Shown here: piece after piece, positions 1 through 11,925 of the stretch
Layout of the letters: the number at the start of each line of letters is the position of its first letter
Position numbering within the stretch: the stretch's first letter is position 1
NCBI GenBank assembly: GCA_030549495.1
Contig: JAUIRK010000570.1
Location: 1,279,501 to 1,343,500, forward strand
From: Nectonema munidae
Taxonomy: Eukaryota > Nematomorpha > Nectonematoida > Nectonematidae
Reading direction: 5' to 3'
Length of the DNA stretch: 64,000 nucleotides
Position numbers and translations under genes: made by a program
Notes under the pieces: model-generated
What the model was told of the DNA's origin: nothing
Seen by the model: only the letters and a program-made list of their open reading frames with translations
The model's database searches: none

Positions 1-315
1 GTCAAACAAGTCTTAAATAATATAAATAAAGATATAGAATTGAGAGAATTCAAAATTATCCGAGAGGCGGCGAAAGGATGCTTTAGAGGCAATTTTTTAT
101 TTTCAAAAATTCAAATAAATAATTTATTTAATTTTAAACATATTTGCAATTAAAAAAATTTTAATTTCTATTTGATAGTGGAAAAAATTAAGGCCATCTT
201 TTTTTTTTAAAAATTGAAATTGTTTATATAAACTGATGTATTGATTAAATATTTAGGTCTAAATATACAAATATAGTAGTTGCCTTTGTAAAAAAATATT
301 TTGTGCTACTTTCAC

Positions 316-3300
316 ATTTAACCCTATTTGTGGCGGCGTATTTTTATTTTCTCAGTGACTGTTGGTGGTTTACTTGAAAATACATTTAAATTCCACGTTT
401 TTTTCCATTATTTAATTGGTTTCTTCATTTATTTAATAAAGGAGCTTTTGATGAATAATTCACTCAAAATATTTCACCTATCTGTAAATTAGCTTTCACA
501 AGTGACTTAATGCCAAACATTTTTCCTCATTATTTTTAAACAAACTTATCCATAGACAGCAAATCTGGCATATTCAACTTCATTTTTAAAATATTTTTGT
601 TATTCTAGATGTGATTTTGCGGTTACTGTTTAACTTTGGTTAATTTGTGGTCAGTTATTTTTTTATTATAATTTTTGAAAATTTTCTTCCCATTTAGCAA
701 ATTGACCGTTCTCTTTTTCATCATGAAAGTTTTTTTCATTCTTTACATAACTAATACATTTTAATGCGGTTGGTATGTGGTTCTTTCGACGCTAGACCAA
801 CCTTTATATATTTAAATCAAATCGATAAAATAATTTTCTCTCTTGATATAATAATGATTCTATCCATGCCATCAATAGTAAGGCATCCAAATCCCTACTG
901 AAAGCGACCTGACATCATGTTTTACACTATAGATGGGTTATATATTATAATATATCTAATGATAAATACTTAATTCATTAATAATAAAATTTGTAAAATG
1001 CCATGGTGAAAAATATGCCTGGGTACTAATCTAACTAAACTGGGCACTTTTGACCCTCTTTGGTTAGTTTATTTTTCCTTAGTTTATCCTTTACTTTGTG
1101 TACTAACCAAAGAGGCATCTTTGAACTATATACCCCAATGGACATCCATTGTTTTATCTACAAATTCTTTATCAGCTTCTAGTCTGTACCTCATTTCTCC
1201 TATACTTTATATAGTTTCTAATTTTGCTCTTCATTCTAAACTGATCCTTCCTTTAATCAGAGATTCATTTTGTGCAATCTGTGTTCGAAAAAACTTTTTT
1301 CAGATATTTATTTAGCACAGAATTTACGCCAGAATCTAATGAAAAGAACTTCTTTGCTGGTATTGGCTTTTTTAAATCAATATCAAGTTATATGAACAGA
1401 CATCACTTTCGATATTTGTTGAAATCCTTTTTCGGAATTCTTGTGCTCATCGGGGTTGGGCCGATTCTAGATAATGATTATGATTCTCTAAATTTTTTAA
1501 TTTCAACTTTGATTCTGATTTTCAAAATACCATTCTAATTCTGATTAGTAAAAAAATATACTTGAACAAATTTACAGGCAAATATAGCTAGCTGTGGAAA
1601 GAGTTGATTTTGTTTTCAGTAGTTTACTGCATCATCATTTGTACTGATGCATGTATTTGTTTCTTCTTCTTTCTATTTATTTTTCAAAGGTGATTTTTCC
1701 TTCTATAAGGGTACTCCTTCCTTTTGACATGAATTATAGGTTGATTTTTCATCGTATTTTATTTTTCAATTTTTTTTTCCATGTTTTTCATAGCTGTAAA
1801 AACACTAAAGGGCAGGTGTACATAAGTTATGCCTGTAAGAGTGAAAAAATCCTTCTTTACCCGTGGTTTCTACTCTGTAGACGTAATGTCATCTCTTGTG
1901 TTGCTTCAATAGGGAAGGCACTATGGAACTAAGTTCTTAGTTTTTCACGAAACTCTTCTCTTCCTCCTGTTAGCTTCCAGCGCTATACAATTACTGAGAA
2001 AATCTGTTTTTGTGGTTCTCTAGGTTTGATTTTGATTCTTATTCTGGTTTGTGTATTTTAAAAAAATGATTCTGATTATGATTCTGGGAATTTCTGTGAT
2101 ACTGATTATAATCAGAATCGTCTCGAACTCTAGTACTCTTTAAATCTTCTATAATCATCCTTCTTCATTTGAAACACTTTTTTTAACACCAAAGGAAAAA
2201 TTGTTCGCTTATTCATATAAAATTTTTTTTTGAAAATAACTCACATTTGTATGTCATAGTTATGATACTTCTAACTGTAATAAGTTTAATCTTCAAAGAT
2301 TTTTAATTCACAAGGAAGGAGCTTCTTCTTCACGGTCAAACACTCAATACTGGATTATTACACAAACTCCTAGTAGATCTTCCTTTTGGACAAGTTACAT
2401 ACTTCTTTCTTAAAACTATATTTTCTTTCCAAGGACTCGTACATTAACAATATGAAACCGGGATCTATTATACATTTTATTAAACGCGCAACGATGTTAT
2501 TTTTTCTTGTGATCACGCGTTCCTTTACTTTTCTCATACTCATATATTGTACTATAAAAACAATAAATAACGATTATATGAAAAATATGAAAAATTTTTT
2601 TCTTCGAAAAAATCATTTTTACCAATTCGATTCAAACTTTCACCCATTTTTACACTGTAATGGCCAAAAAGTTCTACAGAAATGAAATTATCAATGTCGA
2701 TATTTATTGTATTAATAATTTTCAATTTAAAGGATATTTTTAGCCATAATTTTATCGCCAGATAAAATTTTCTAGATGATCTTCAGTCAAAAACACGAAG
2801 AATTTGATTTTTCCCAAAATGTCAAACTTGATAGATAATTGCACAAGTTCTTACAGCTAAATTGGGATGATAAAGTTCTTAAATGAACTGAGTATTGTAA
2901 TTAAAAAAATTAAAAAAGAAAAATATATTTTGAATTAAAATATGTTTTGAGATATTTTTCAGTCATACATCACTAATTTTATAAGCATTTTGACACATTT
3001 TTTTCACAGTAATGGTCAAAACTGAGCCAAAAAATGGTATCAACATGGTCATTTTACTATAGAAAATGTTTTACTTAAAATAGAATGTTTTTGAAGAAAA
3101 TTTTCAGAGATACCTGGTAATTTGATTGCCATTTTCATACCCTAATTACAAAAACTGCGTCCAAAAATGAAATCAACATAGTATCTAATATAAAAAATAT
3201 TTTAGGAAATAATTTTTAATGGTCAACCACAAAATGGTTGACACTTTCACACATTTTGTGAAAAATGAATTCAGAAATAAAATCACCATTTTGGATTTAT

Positions 3301-3870
3301 AAAAAATATATTTCATTTAAAATATGGATAAATGTTTTTGGTAATACATTCTCTGATGTAGCTCATAAATCTGATTGGGACTTTCAGACAATTTGACATC
3401 CTAATTGAAAAAACTGTATCCAGAAATGGGATCAACATGGTTAATTTGGTGTAAAAAATTAATTTTATTTAAAATTTGAATTAATGTTTTCGTAAGCAAT
3501 TTTATCATCAATCAAAATTTTTATTGACATTTCCTACAAAGTTGCCATGTTTATTCGAAAAATATGTATATATGAGTATTATGTGTTCCAAATCCAATAT
3601 ATATAATTAAAAATTAACATGAGTGCATCTAATGTAAACACTAAGTTATAATCCTCCTATATATAATTTATAATATTTATATAATCTTTAATAATATAAG
3701 ACATTATATTATCAAAATTTTGTTGGAAAAAGGTACATTTGATTTTGATTGACAGTTTTTAACATATGAGTGACATTCAACTACCATGAAAATGGTATCA
3801 AAGATGCAGCTAACAATTTTAGGAAAAATTACAAAGTAAAAACAAGGACTAATTCTTCCGATTAGAATAT
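316..3870 (+). repeat. composite dispersed repeat, copy A
   Basis: Seen directly: an end motif CCCTATTTGTGGCGGC lies near 322. Positions 300-600 match the reverse complement of 14340-14720. Positions 2290-2520 match the reverse complement of 12200-12450. From about 2640 to 3520 there are diverged units of 110-150 bp, each carrying a block like CCAGAAATGAAATCAACATG. A tail at 3500-3860 ends with ATGGTATCAAAGATGCAGC and is shared with 43660-43930 and, inverted, with 9440-9740. It fills the intron before the penultimate PDIA6 exon. No coding region is visible. Outer limits are approximate and the family is unidentified. Confidence 0.6.
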
Positions 3871-3989
3871 TAAATGACATCCAACTTCATTTTCACTAAG
3901 GCCTAGAGAAATGCTTTAACGATAATGGTTAGTTTGAATTTTATGATCAATATGCATTTCTTATTTAATTTTATTCTTCTATTTTTTAG

Positions 3990-4466
3990 TTAACGAGTTC
4001 CGACGTATTTGAAAAATATTGCATAAATAAACCAATGTGTGTGATTGCATTCTTTCCGCATATCTTGGACTGTGGTAAAAATTGTAGAGAAGATTACATC
4101 AATATATTAACAAAATTGGGAGAAAAATACCGACAAAAAGATTGGGGATGGCTTTGGAGTTCTACGAAAGATCAAAGTAACTTAAACAAAGCGATTGATA
4201 TTGGTGGATATGGGTATCCTGCTTTAAGCATCGTTAATATAAAGAAGGGTCTATACTCTCATTTTAGAGGGCCATTTACATCTACCAAGATAGACGAGTT
4301 TTTAGGGTAACACTAACCATATTTATATATAGCATCGTTTTATTATCATAATTTTAGGGATGTAAGTTATGGTAAAACATATACGCAGTCGATTAAAGAC
4401 AAAGATATAAAGATTTTGGAAGTCTCAAAGTGGAAACATATAGATACAGAAAAAAGTGAACTTTAA
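3990..4466 (+). CDS. PDIA6: protein disulfide-isomerase A6 (P5), last two exons
   Basis: PDIA6 is an endoplasmic-reticulum thiol-disulfide oxidoreductase that helps fold secretory proteins. Only its C-terminal 141 residues are here. Exon 3990-4306 follows the acceptor ATTTTTTAG. A 51-nt intron (4307-4357, GTAACA...TTTTAG) leads to exon 4358-4466, and the phases match (2+1). Diagnostic segments are FFPHILDCG, DWGWLWSS and IDIGGYGYPA, which align with human FLPHILDTG, MWGWLWTEA and LGIGGFGYPA in the non-catalytic domain after the two thioredoxin domains. The protein ends KSEL, a KDEL-type retrieval signal. The long acidic stretch that precedes KDEL in vertebrates appears shortened. The catalytic WCGHC exons were not found and probably lie upstream of the window. 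The preceding intron contains composite repeat copy A. Confidence 0.9.
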
Positions 4467-4580
4467 AATATTTTAAAAGCCTTCACCTTATACAACTTGT
4501 GATTTTCTTTTGTAATTTCTTATTGTATTATAAGTAATTTCTAAAAGAATTTTTTTCTGAATGATTTTATTTTACCTTTA

Positions 4581-4586
4581 AATAAA
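4581..4586 (+). promoter_or_regulatory. probable PDIA6 polyadenylation signal
   Basis: A canonical AATAAA lies about 115 nt after the PDIA6 stop codon, in an AT-rich 3' UTR. It is the first such hexamer downstream on that strand that I noticed. Inference from position only. Confidence 0.5.
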
Positions 4587-7285
4587 TTGACACTTTTTTT
4601 TTTTAAATTTTAAACAAAAAATAATTTTGATATGTTTTCTTTATATTATCTTTTTATTACTGTTCACTTTATTATATTAACCTGAATTTAAATAAAGCAT
4701 CCTTATAGGACAATTACTTGGTAAAGCTAACTACTATTGTGTAGAAACGGCCTTTTGGTTGAGCAAAATTAGTCTTTTTTTACGCCTTTAAGACAATAAC
4801 TTAAAAAATCGTTTTTTCTTATATGTATTTTGAAATAAGAAAAATGGTTAATAGAAATCTTACCTCGTTGTTGATCTATGGCGGTGTTACTTAATCTTTT
4901 TACTATCACGCCTCCACCAAGAATTTGTCCTTCTCTTCCCCATGCGTCTATGAGTAAAATCTTTACGCAGATTTTAAAGAAAATAAAAATATTTTCTAAC
5001 ACTTTTTATTCGATATGAATTATTCTAATTATAATAATAATCTATAATCTACTAATAATAATTAGTGAGATACTTGATAGTTCTTTTTAGCTACACTATC
5101 ATGAATAGCAGAAAGTGCATAACATAAGTTCCTTTGATCGTGTAAAATGCAGTTTTGCAGGTACTGAGATTTCTAAAGATTGATCTAAGTTGAGAAAGCA
5201 TGGACGTACTTGATTCAAAACATCCGAAGATCTAGTTCTTAGAAGTCTTCCTCAGCTGTGGAGTTGAACTTCTGCTAAACCCATTTTGCATTTTATCTGA
5301 GATAGAAACTCTTTGATCGCCATTGTACGTTGGTTTGAAAAATTAATGCTAAGTTTAATAATAAGTTTTATATAATCCTTAATTTATAAGATTATCAAAC
5401 TTTTCATAGGTGTTGCTAACTCTTTAAATGCGATATCATTTGTGAGAGTGATGTTTTTAACAATGTTTTGTAAATATATTTATTGATTTTTCATGATTTA
5501 ACAGAATGTGCTTTCTTATTGCAAAAGTCACCTATATATTTTACAGTTAAAATTTTTGTGATAATTAAAAAAATTGAATATTTGTTATTTTAATCTTTTT
5601 AATTAAATGATAAAACTAAATAGTTGCCTTGAAATAACTTTATGAGAAAGTGTTACTTAAAAAATATAATGTAGTGGAGTAAAAAACTTGCGAAATGAAT
5701 TGGCGAGTATTTCACTAAGGAGTCACATCACGCTATACTATGATAAAAAAATAGATATGCAAAAATGTTTCAATGCATTACGAGAAATTGTGAAAAAGTG
5801 TGCTATTTTGAAAATTGGGGTATTAGCCAAATTATATTGTATACCTTCCACTAGATTCCAAAGATGACCATTTAGAAAAGATAAGAAGTCATTGTAGTTG
5901 GATGTTATTTTTTAATAGCTCGAGTATGAAGAGTTTTCAAATTATTCATGAATGCATTTTTGCCAAGCGCATCATTATTTGAACGGTTAGATTTTTTCAA
6001 TTTCAGTACTATTGTTTACTTTGATTTCTTTTGCAATTTCTTCCTTTAGTTGCCATATATATTGAGCAAAATACAAAATTTTTACTTTTCTTGAATGAAA
6101 GCTTTATTTTTCAGATATATTCAATTCTTTTACAATTTTTTATTCATCAATAGGTAAATTGGCCAAACCAAAAGCATTTGCTCAAAGAAACAGAATAATT
6201 TATAAACAAAAAAAGATTTTCCCACGCTTCAATTATGTAAATGTTAAATATAACGCAGTCAAAATAAGCTTTAAAAGACTATAAATTTTCTAGTTTTAAA
6301 TATTTCTGGATTTTCTGAACTAAATAATAAAGATATCCTAATAAAAATTAGAATAACTTATCCATAGTCTTAAGTATAAAATTAAGATATTAACATCGAA
6401 AATTCACTCTATAAAATGTATTACAAAAGTTACAAACTCCTTTTTTTTTTTATCACAAATGAGATTACAAAAATACTCCATTGATTCATAAACGATTCAA
6501 TCTACGTGGAAGTTCTCTAGAATAATATCAAGAAGAAAAAGAAAATTCACTACAGGATTAATTTCACATTTTAAAAAGGGATTGCTAAAAACATGGTGAA
6601 GAGTAGATGAAGAATTAAATACTATAAAAACGCATAATTAATTGAATATCAATAGGTTTCATTTCCTGTGTAAACAAAATATTTCTCATCGTGTGCTGAA
6701 TATTTGAAAGCATGGTTTATATTAGCGTCTTATAAAGTCAGATTTTAGGAAAGTTTACAATTTTGTGAAAATGTTAATTTGTCATTTTATTCTTCAACCA
6801 AATTCAAGCTGTATTATTCAGAATATACAAATGTGAATTTTGTGAAGTCTTAAACTTCTGAATGATTCCAGATTGTTGAAAAGCAATTTTAACATTTCGA
6901 ATACATATGCGAAAAATCCCTCTAAAATAGTTTTAAAAGTTTGAAAACCAAAAAAAGTATTACTCTTTTGCCTTCCCTCATATCAAATATGTAATTTTTT
7001 TATGTGGTAAGTTGTGTTAAACAAGAATTTTTTTTTGTGAATCTACAGAGTGGGTCTAAAAATATGTATTAAGTTTGAGAGGTTTATGAAAAAGTTCTAT
7101 TGTTTAAAATTATTATATTTTTTGCTTAGTAAATTTAATTATTTCAAATACATACTTTATAGAAATATAGAATATGGTGTTTCATCAATTGCTTATTAGA
7201 AGTCATCATAAAAAAATACTTTATTTATGCAAAATTATTTAATAAAAAGATCCATCAAATCTTGTTTTGACTCATTTTTGGACAT
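4587..7285. other. AT-rich intergenic stretch, no convincing gene
   Basis: Mostly AT-rich sequence with many stops in all frames. One weak candidate exists: on the minus strand at about 4868-4970 an open stretch including DAWGREGQILGGGVIV ends at a good donor (CGAG/GTAAGA). I cannot match it to a family and its acceptor is poor, so I do not call it. Positions 7040-7080 resemble a transposon terminus but have no partner. Confidence 0.4.
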
Positions 7286-7740
7286 CAATTGTCTACTTGC
7301 TCTTTGATTTCGCATTTTTCATGAGTATAGACTTTAGAAGATGTTTCAGTTACTTGCTTAACACATCTTTCTATTGATTGAGAGTGACATGGCCATTATG
7401 AAACTTGTATAAATGTGTATATAAAACTTGAGATACTCCAAAATCTTGTTTTTTTTTCTTTTCTAATCCTTATAATCTTCTCCACACCAATATTTCGTTC
7501 CTCAATACATCAGAACATATTAAAGCCATTAAAAGCATACCATGCGCAACGTTTCGTGGTAGAAGTAACAATATTTATCATTTTTTTGAATGTTAAAACA
7601 TGTCGAGGTCCTTCTATCCAAGGGTGTTTAATTTTTATATTGAACCAGCAAGGATAATTAACTCCCACTATATACTCAACTATCAGTCTTAAATAATTGT
7701 AGAGTTTTCCCTTCAACCAATGTTTGGAGATTTATATACT
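7286..7740 (-). pseudogene. relic of a recurrent mobile-element-like protein family
   Basis: On the minus strand, open pieces read VNYPCWFNIKIKHPWIEGPRH and, further on, CHSQSIERCVKQVTETSSKV. From memory these resemble two conserved blocks (VPVWFxIK...GPRH and CHTQxVERCVKLVTEA) of a long hypothetical protein that recurs in arthropod and cnidarian genomes and is usually taken as a mobile-element product. The pieces are in the order expected for that protein. The relic is clearly broken and I cannot name the superfamily. Confidence 0.4.
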
Positions 7741-7761
7741 ACAAAGTATATTTGCTTAGTC

Positions 7762-7930
7762 ATCTTGATTGATTCTTCTTCTTCATCATCTTATCCCCTA
7801 AATGGGGGTCGATGGCTTGATCCTGTTTCTCCATAGGTTCCTGTCCTTAGAGTTTTGGATCATTGCAAAGTAAATTGAAGCAGAATTTTTACAAGCCGGA
7901 TTCCCTTCCTGACGCCAATCTTGATTGATT
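7762..7930 (-). mobile_element. non-LTR retroposon 3' end
   Basis: Read on the minus strand, the segment begins TTGGCGTCAGGAAGGGAAT, passes CATCGACCCCCATTTAGGGG and ends in a GATGATGAAGAAGAAG tail. This layout is typical of the 3' terminus of RTE-like or related non-LTR retroposons and the SINEs they mobilise. An 11-bp direct repeat CTTGATTGATT lies on both sides (about 7767 and 7921) and fits a target-site duplication. The family assignment is from memory. Confidence 0.5.
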
Positions 7931-8024
7931 GATCTGAAGCCCAAATCTTGTGGAAGATTTCCTGTTTTGATGGCCTGTGTTATTCTGTACCTATAGGCTT
8001 GATCAGTAGAAAGACTTAATTATT

Positions 8025-8460
8025 TCTTCTTTGAGAAATATTAGAGACTCTCCAACGCTCATTCTTTCAAAAGAAGCATCCATAATAATTAGCCAGCAGT
8101 TTTTTAGGTTACTTATTTTAGATAGCAGTTCGATTAAAAATTCTGCAAACTTTTTTCAATTACAGGTAGGTACCATCATTGGTAATTTTGTAATGAACTA
8201 CTCCGCTTTCGCTCATTGCTGCTATCAATGTTACATTTTTTCCTAAAAAAAAAAGTTGAAGAATTTTTGATCGAACTGTTATCTAAAATAAGTAACCTAA
8301 AAAACTGCTGGCTAATTATTATGGATAACACTCAAACTATCGAAAACTTAATAACTTCAGATGGACAAATTTTGAAGTTTTTGTCTCCTTATGTTACATG
8401 CTGAATCCAATTGAGCTGGCATTCTCAAAAATCAAAAATTTTCCAAAACAGAAATTAAGT
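8025..8460. pseudogene. inverted duplication of a Tc1/IS630-type transposase fragment
   Basis: On the minus strand, 8240 to 8040 reads like the middle of a DDE_3-type transposase: AAMSESGVVHYKITNDGTY, then FLIELLSKISNLKNCWLIIMD. On the plus strand, 8258 to 8420 repeats the second part (EFLIELLSKISNLKNCWLII, MDN) and goes on to LKFLSPY, matching the family signature MDNA..H...LPPYSPxLNPIE. The two arms (8078-8144 and 8260-8325) are nearly identical inverted copies separated by about 115 bp. The element is broken by stops and frameshifts. A transcript through it could fold into a long hairpin. Confidence 0.6.
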
Positions 8461-8654
8461 AAGGTTTGCTTTAATATTTATAAAACATGTTTTAAAAACT
8501 TTTATTTTAGACACAACACTTTCTTTCAACTTTGAGTGATCAAATAGAAAATTATCAGTGTATCTTTCAACACGTCTACAGAACCTGGCAATCGCACATA
8601 ATATTACGCGCATTTATTAGAAACAAGACTTCAAAGCTTATTCAGAAAAGTAAA

Positions 8655-8850
8655 ATCAAAAAAGACACTTTAGAATTTAAAAAGTACACTTTAGAATTTA
8701 AAAAAGACACTTTAGAATTAAAAAAAGACACTTTAGAATTTAAAAAGACACTTTAAAATTTAAAAAAGACACTTTCGAATTTGAAAAAGACACTTTCGAA
8801 TTTAAAAAAGACACTTTAGAATTTAAAAAAGACCGTTTAGAACTAAAAAT
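8655..8850 (+). repeat. 21-bp tandem repeat, about nine copies
   Basis: Tandem copies of a unit like GACACTTTAGAATTTAAAAAA, with single-base variants such as TTCGAA for TTAGAA. One frame reads a repeated heptad KDTLEFK, but the open frame is only 74 codons with no recognisable flanking gene, so I treat it as a minisatellite. It ends where minus-orientation units of the composite repeat begin. Confidence 0.85.
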
Positions 8851-9310
8851 GGTATATATATTTATACTAATTCAATCATGCTGATTTAATTACAGAACTC
8901 AATTTTTGCAATTAATGTGTCAAAATGTCTAAAAGTATCAATTAATTTTGCGTTTTTTTTTTCTCCAAGAATAAAAAAACTCAATTTTCGCAATTAGGAT
9001 GTGAAAAATTCTGAAAGTGTCAATCAAATTTATGATTTTTGCCTGAAAATTGTATCTAATAATATTATTCAAATTAAAAAAATAGATTTTTTTATACTAA
9101 ATCAAGAATCTTATTCTTAAAATTTTCTCCAAGAATATTAATTAAATTTTAAACAAAGTATTTTTTCTTAACAAATCGACAATGCTGATTTGATTTCTCA
9201 ACTCAGTTTTAGCAATTAGGATTTAGAAATGTTTAAAAGTGTCAATAAATTTTGAGGTTTAGATGAGAGAAAGTGCCCTCAAAAACATTTACCAACATTT
9301 TAAATAAAAT
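8851..9310 (-). repeat. block of composite-repeat units (reverse orientation)
   Basis: Units at about 8890, 8985 and 9195 carry reverse-complement versions of the block found in copies A, B and D (for example CATGCTGATTTAATTACAG, ACTCAATTTTTGCAATTA, GTGTCAATCAAATTT). They abut the TTCGCG-rich terminus at 9311, so this block and the units at 11950-12130 may be flanks split by an insertion. Confidence 0.55.
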
Positions 9311-11925
9311 ACTGTAAATCAAGTAATTTTCGCGATATTTTTATTTTCGCTAAATTCGCGAAAAATTTTCATTTTCCCTATTAGTGCTAGGGGGCGTTTC
9401 CTTCACTAAAAAATTAATTGTACAAAATTGGCTCAATCATATCCCTTCAAATTTTGTGACTTTAACTAAAATCGCCAAGTGCATCTTTTGATACCATTTT
9501 TATGGTTGTTGAATGACTCTTTCATGTGCAAAACTGTCAATCAAATCAAAAATTAAGATTTTTCAGCAAGATTTTGACATTATCTGTAGTTAACCATATA
9601 ACTTCTATATTATATACTACCTTGATTTATAATTGTATACAGTTTGGAACGCATAACATTTTATATATTTAATTTTTTCAATAATCATGGCTACTTTTTA
9701 AAAATGTCAATCAAAATTGAAATATACCTAATAAAATATTCCTTCAAATTTTAGATAAAATATATCTTTTTATACTAAATTAGCCATGCTGGTTTCATTT
9801 CTGGACTCATTTTTTACATTTAGGGTGTGAAAATACCTATAAGTGTTCATCAAATTTGCGGTTTATTTCTAAAAATTGTCTCCAAAAACATTTCTTCAAA
9901 TTTTATATAAAATATATGTTTTATACTAAATCGTCCATACTGGTCTTATTTCTGGACTCATTTTTTACATTTACGATGTGAAAATACCTATAAGTGTTAA
10001 TCATTTTTGTGGTTTATTTCTTAAAATCTTCTCCAAAAACATTCATTCTAATTTTACAATGAGATCTATGTTTTTATACCAAATCGTTTATGCTAGTTAC
10101 ATTTCTGGGCTCAGTTTTTGCCCAGGACTCCCGTTTGATCGAATTTCACAATAATCGAATCTGGAATATTAAAAGCTTCAACTGCAGTTTTAATTCTGTT
10201 GATAAATTCGTCTTTGAGTTTTTCAAAATCAACAGGTAAATGTTTGGCTGCTTTTGTTCCTTTTCTTTTGACAAATTTTAATCTTTTCAAAAATGAATCA
10301 GCCCAAGATTTATTCAATTCAATAGAACTTCCATATTTTTTTAGTATGCTTCTATCATAATTTTCAATAATACCCAAAGCACTAGCAATAAGGATTGGTC
10401 TATTTATAACTCCACCACTTTCTCTCAGTGCTTAATGTAGTTTTCTATACGCTTATCGAGTTCTTCACCCAATAAAATGGTTTTCCACGTTTGATACTTT
10501 GAATTTCTTGAATCTCTTCTTCATCAGTTTTCTGTAATAATTCTTTGTACTTTTTGACATATTCTCTAATCGTCGACTCATTAAGAGAATGCTCTAATTT
10601 TTTATTAAAATGTCTTGCAGCCGCACAGTTTCCATGTAGAGAAGCAATCTTTGCAATTTTGACTTTATTTTCAGGACTTATTTTGTTGCATCTTTTTCTT
10701 TTGCTGACTGAATTATTTTTGACAATAGATTCAACAGCTGCGTTAGCACTTCGGAAATCAGAAACTTGGGCATTTGAACATTTATCAACATCTGGTAAAT
10801 TAAAAACAGATTTTGTTTCTTTAGATGAACTAGAGGCAGATTTTAACCAGCGCAGCATATTTCTTTATGAAATTGTTTATATTAAAAGCCTAAATAATAA
10901 TGAAATCTAAATAAAATAATTGAAAGTTCGTTAGTCAATCACTTTATATTAGAAAAGAATGGAATTAAAAATATAGCAAAATTATTTTACAATTAGCAAA
11001 AAATTATTAGTAACTAACTCATTTAGTCTAAATTTTTATGAAATTTTGATTTGCTATGAAAAATTACATAAAGTTAATTTACTAAAGAAAAAGGGTGACT
11101 ATTAGGTTAGAATCAAGGAAAGATTTGATCAGGTACAGGGATATAAAAAGGTAGGGCTCTCCCGATCTTATTTCCGTGTTTCACATGTGATTTGTTACAA
11201 AGAACTCGTAACATTGAAATATTAATGTAACGGCAAAGTAAAATCAATGTAATTTTATAATTTGCTGTATCATATTAGAAAAAGTGTTACACAGAAAGAG
11301 GAAATTTGATAAAAAATCTTAGATCAGAACAGAGTGCCCATTACTACCTAGATCCGTCACTAGTTAAAATTAAAAAATTAAGAGCAGGCAATCAAAAATT
11401 CTATAATTTAAAAAGTAGTCAAAAATGAAAACTGGCGTAAAGACGATTTTTGTGGATTTGGAGTCTGGTAAAATGGCCATCTTAGTTCTCTAAAAAAGAA
11501 AACACGGTTTTTAGCATAATTCTTTAGATTTATTCTACTACCAGCCCTGTGTCAAATATTTAATCTACTAATAAATTTTAAAATGCCCTTACAAAAAAGA
11601 TTTGATAGAAGATTAGTGTGTCATTTGTAATAAATTGACGTATAATTGTAATTGAAATGAATATAAAAACTTTTTACTCTAAAAGTACTTCCTCTGTAAA
11701 GATAGATTGTATTGTAAAGATAATACTACAAGTAAGTCAAATTTGTGCACAAACACATGAAGTAGAACAATTGCATGTCATGTTTAGTAACAGAAAAAAT
11801 ATTTTAGTACATAATGTAAAATCAGATAATAGCTCAACGCGTTCGTTCGCGAAAATAAAATTACGCGAAAAATTTTTTGGTCACAATTCGCGAAAATTTA
11901 ACTCCTCGAAAATTTCTTGTATTCG
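9311..11925 (-). mobile_element. probable pogo-type DNA transposon with TTCGCGAA-rich ends
   Basis: The left end (9311-9372: AAATCAAGTAATTTTCGCG, later AAATTCGCGAAAAATTTTC) and the reverse complement of the right end (11836-11925: AATACAAGAAATTTTCG, TTAAATTTTCGCGAA) are similar. They bracket the transposase relic at 10111-10858 (-). Inside, 9376-10110 is a composite-repeat segment in reverse orientation whose end motif CCCTATTAGTG sits right next to the left terminus. So either the repeat inserted into this transposon or the reverse. Boundaries and nesting order are inference. Confidence 0.4.
10111..10858 (-). pseudogene. pogo-clade (Tc1/mariner) transposase fragment
   Basis: The N-terminal piece (10858 to 10445) contains a helix-turn-helix region, ISPENKVKIAKIASLHGNCA to ESTIREYVKKYKELL. 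This is the layout of the pogo-like transposases common in marine invertebrates (SPEDRAKI...NGNAAAVRHF...ESTVR). A second piece (10377 to 10111) contains IELNKSWADSFLKRLKFVKR and ends in KFDQTG, which matches the first catalytic aspartate block (NWDQTG) of the DDE domain. The pieces are joined by about 70 bp carrying frameshifts. The rest of the DDE domain is absent: the sequence switches to composite-repeat DNA just after DQTG. Dead transposase. Confidence 0.75.

Noticed and set aside
4868-4970. Minus-strand exon candidate with DAWGREGQILGGGVIV
   Set aside because: Good donor but poor acceptor, no recognised family and no partner exon.
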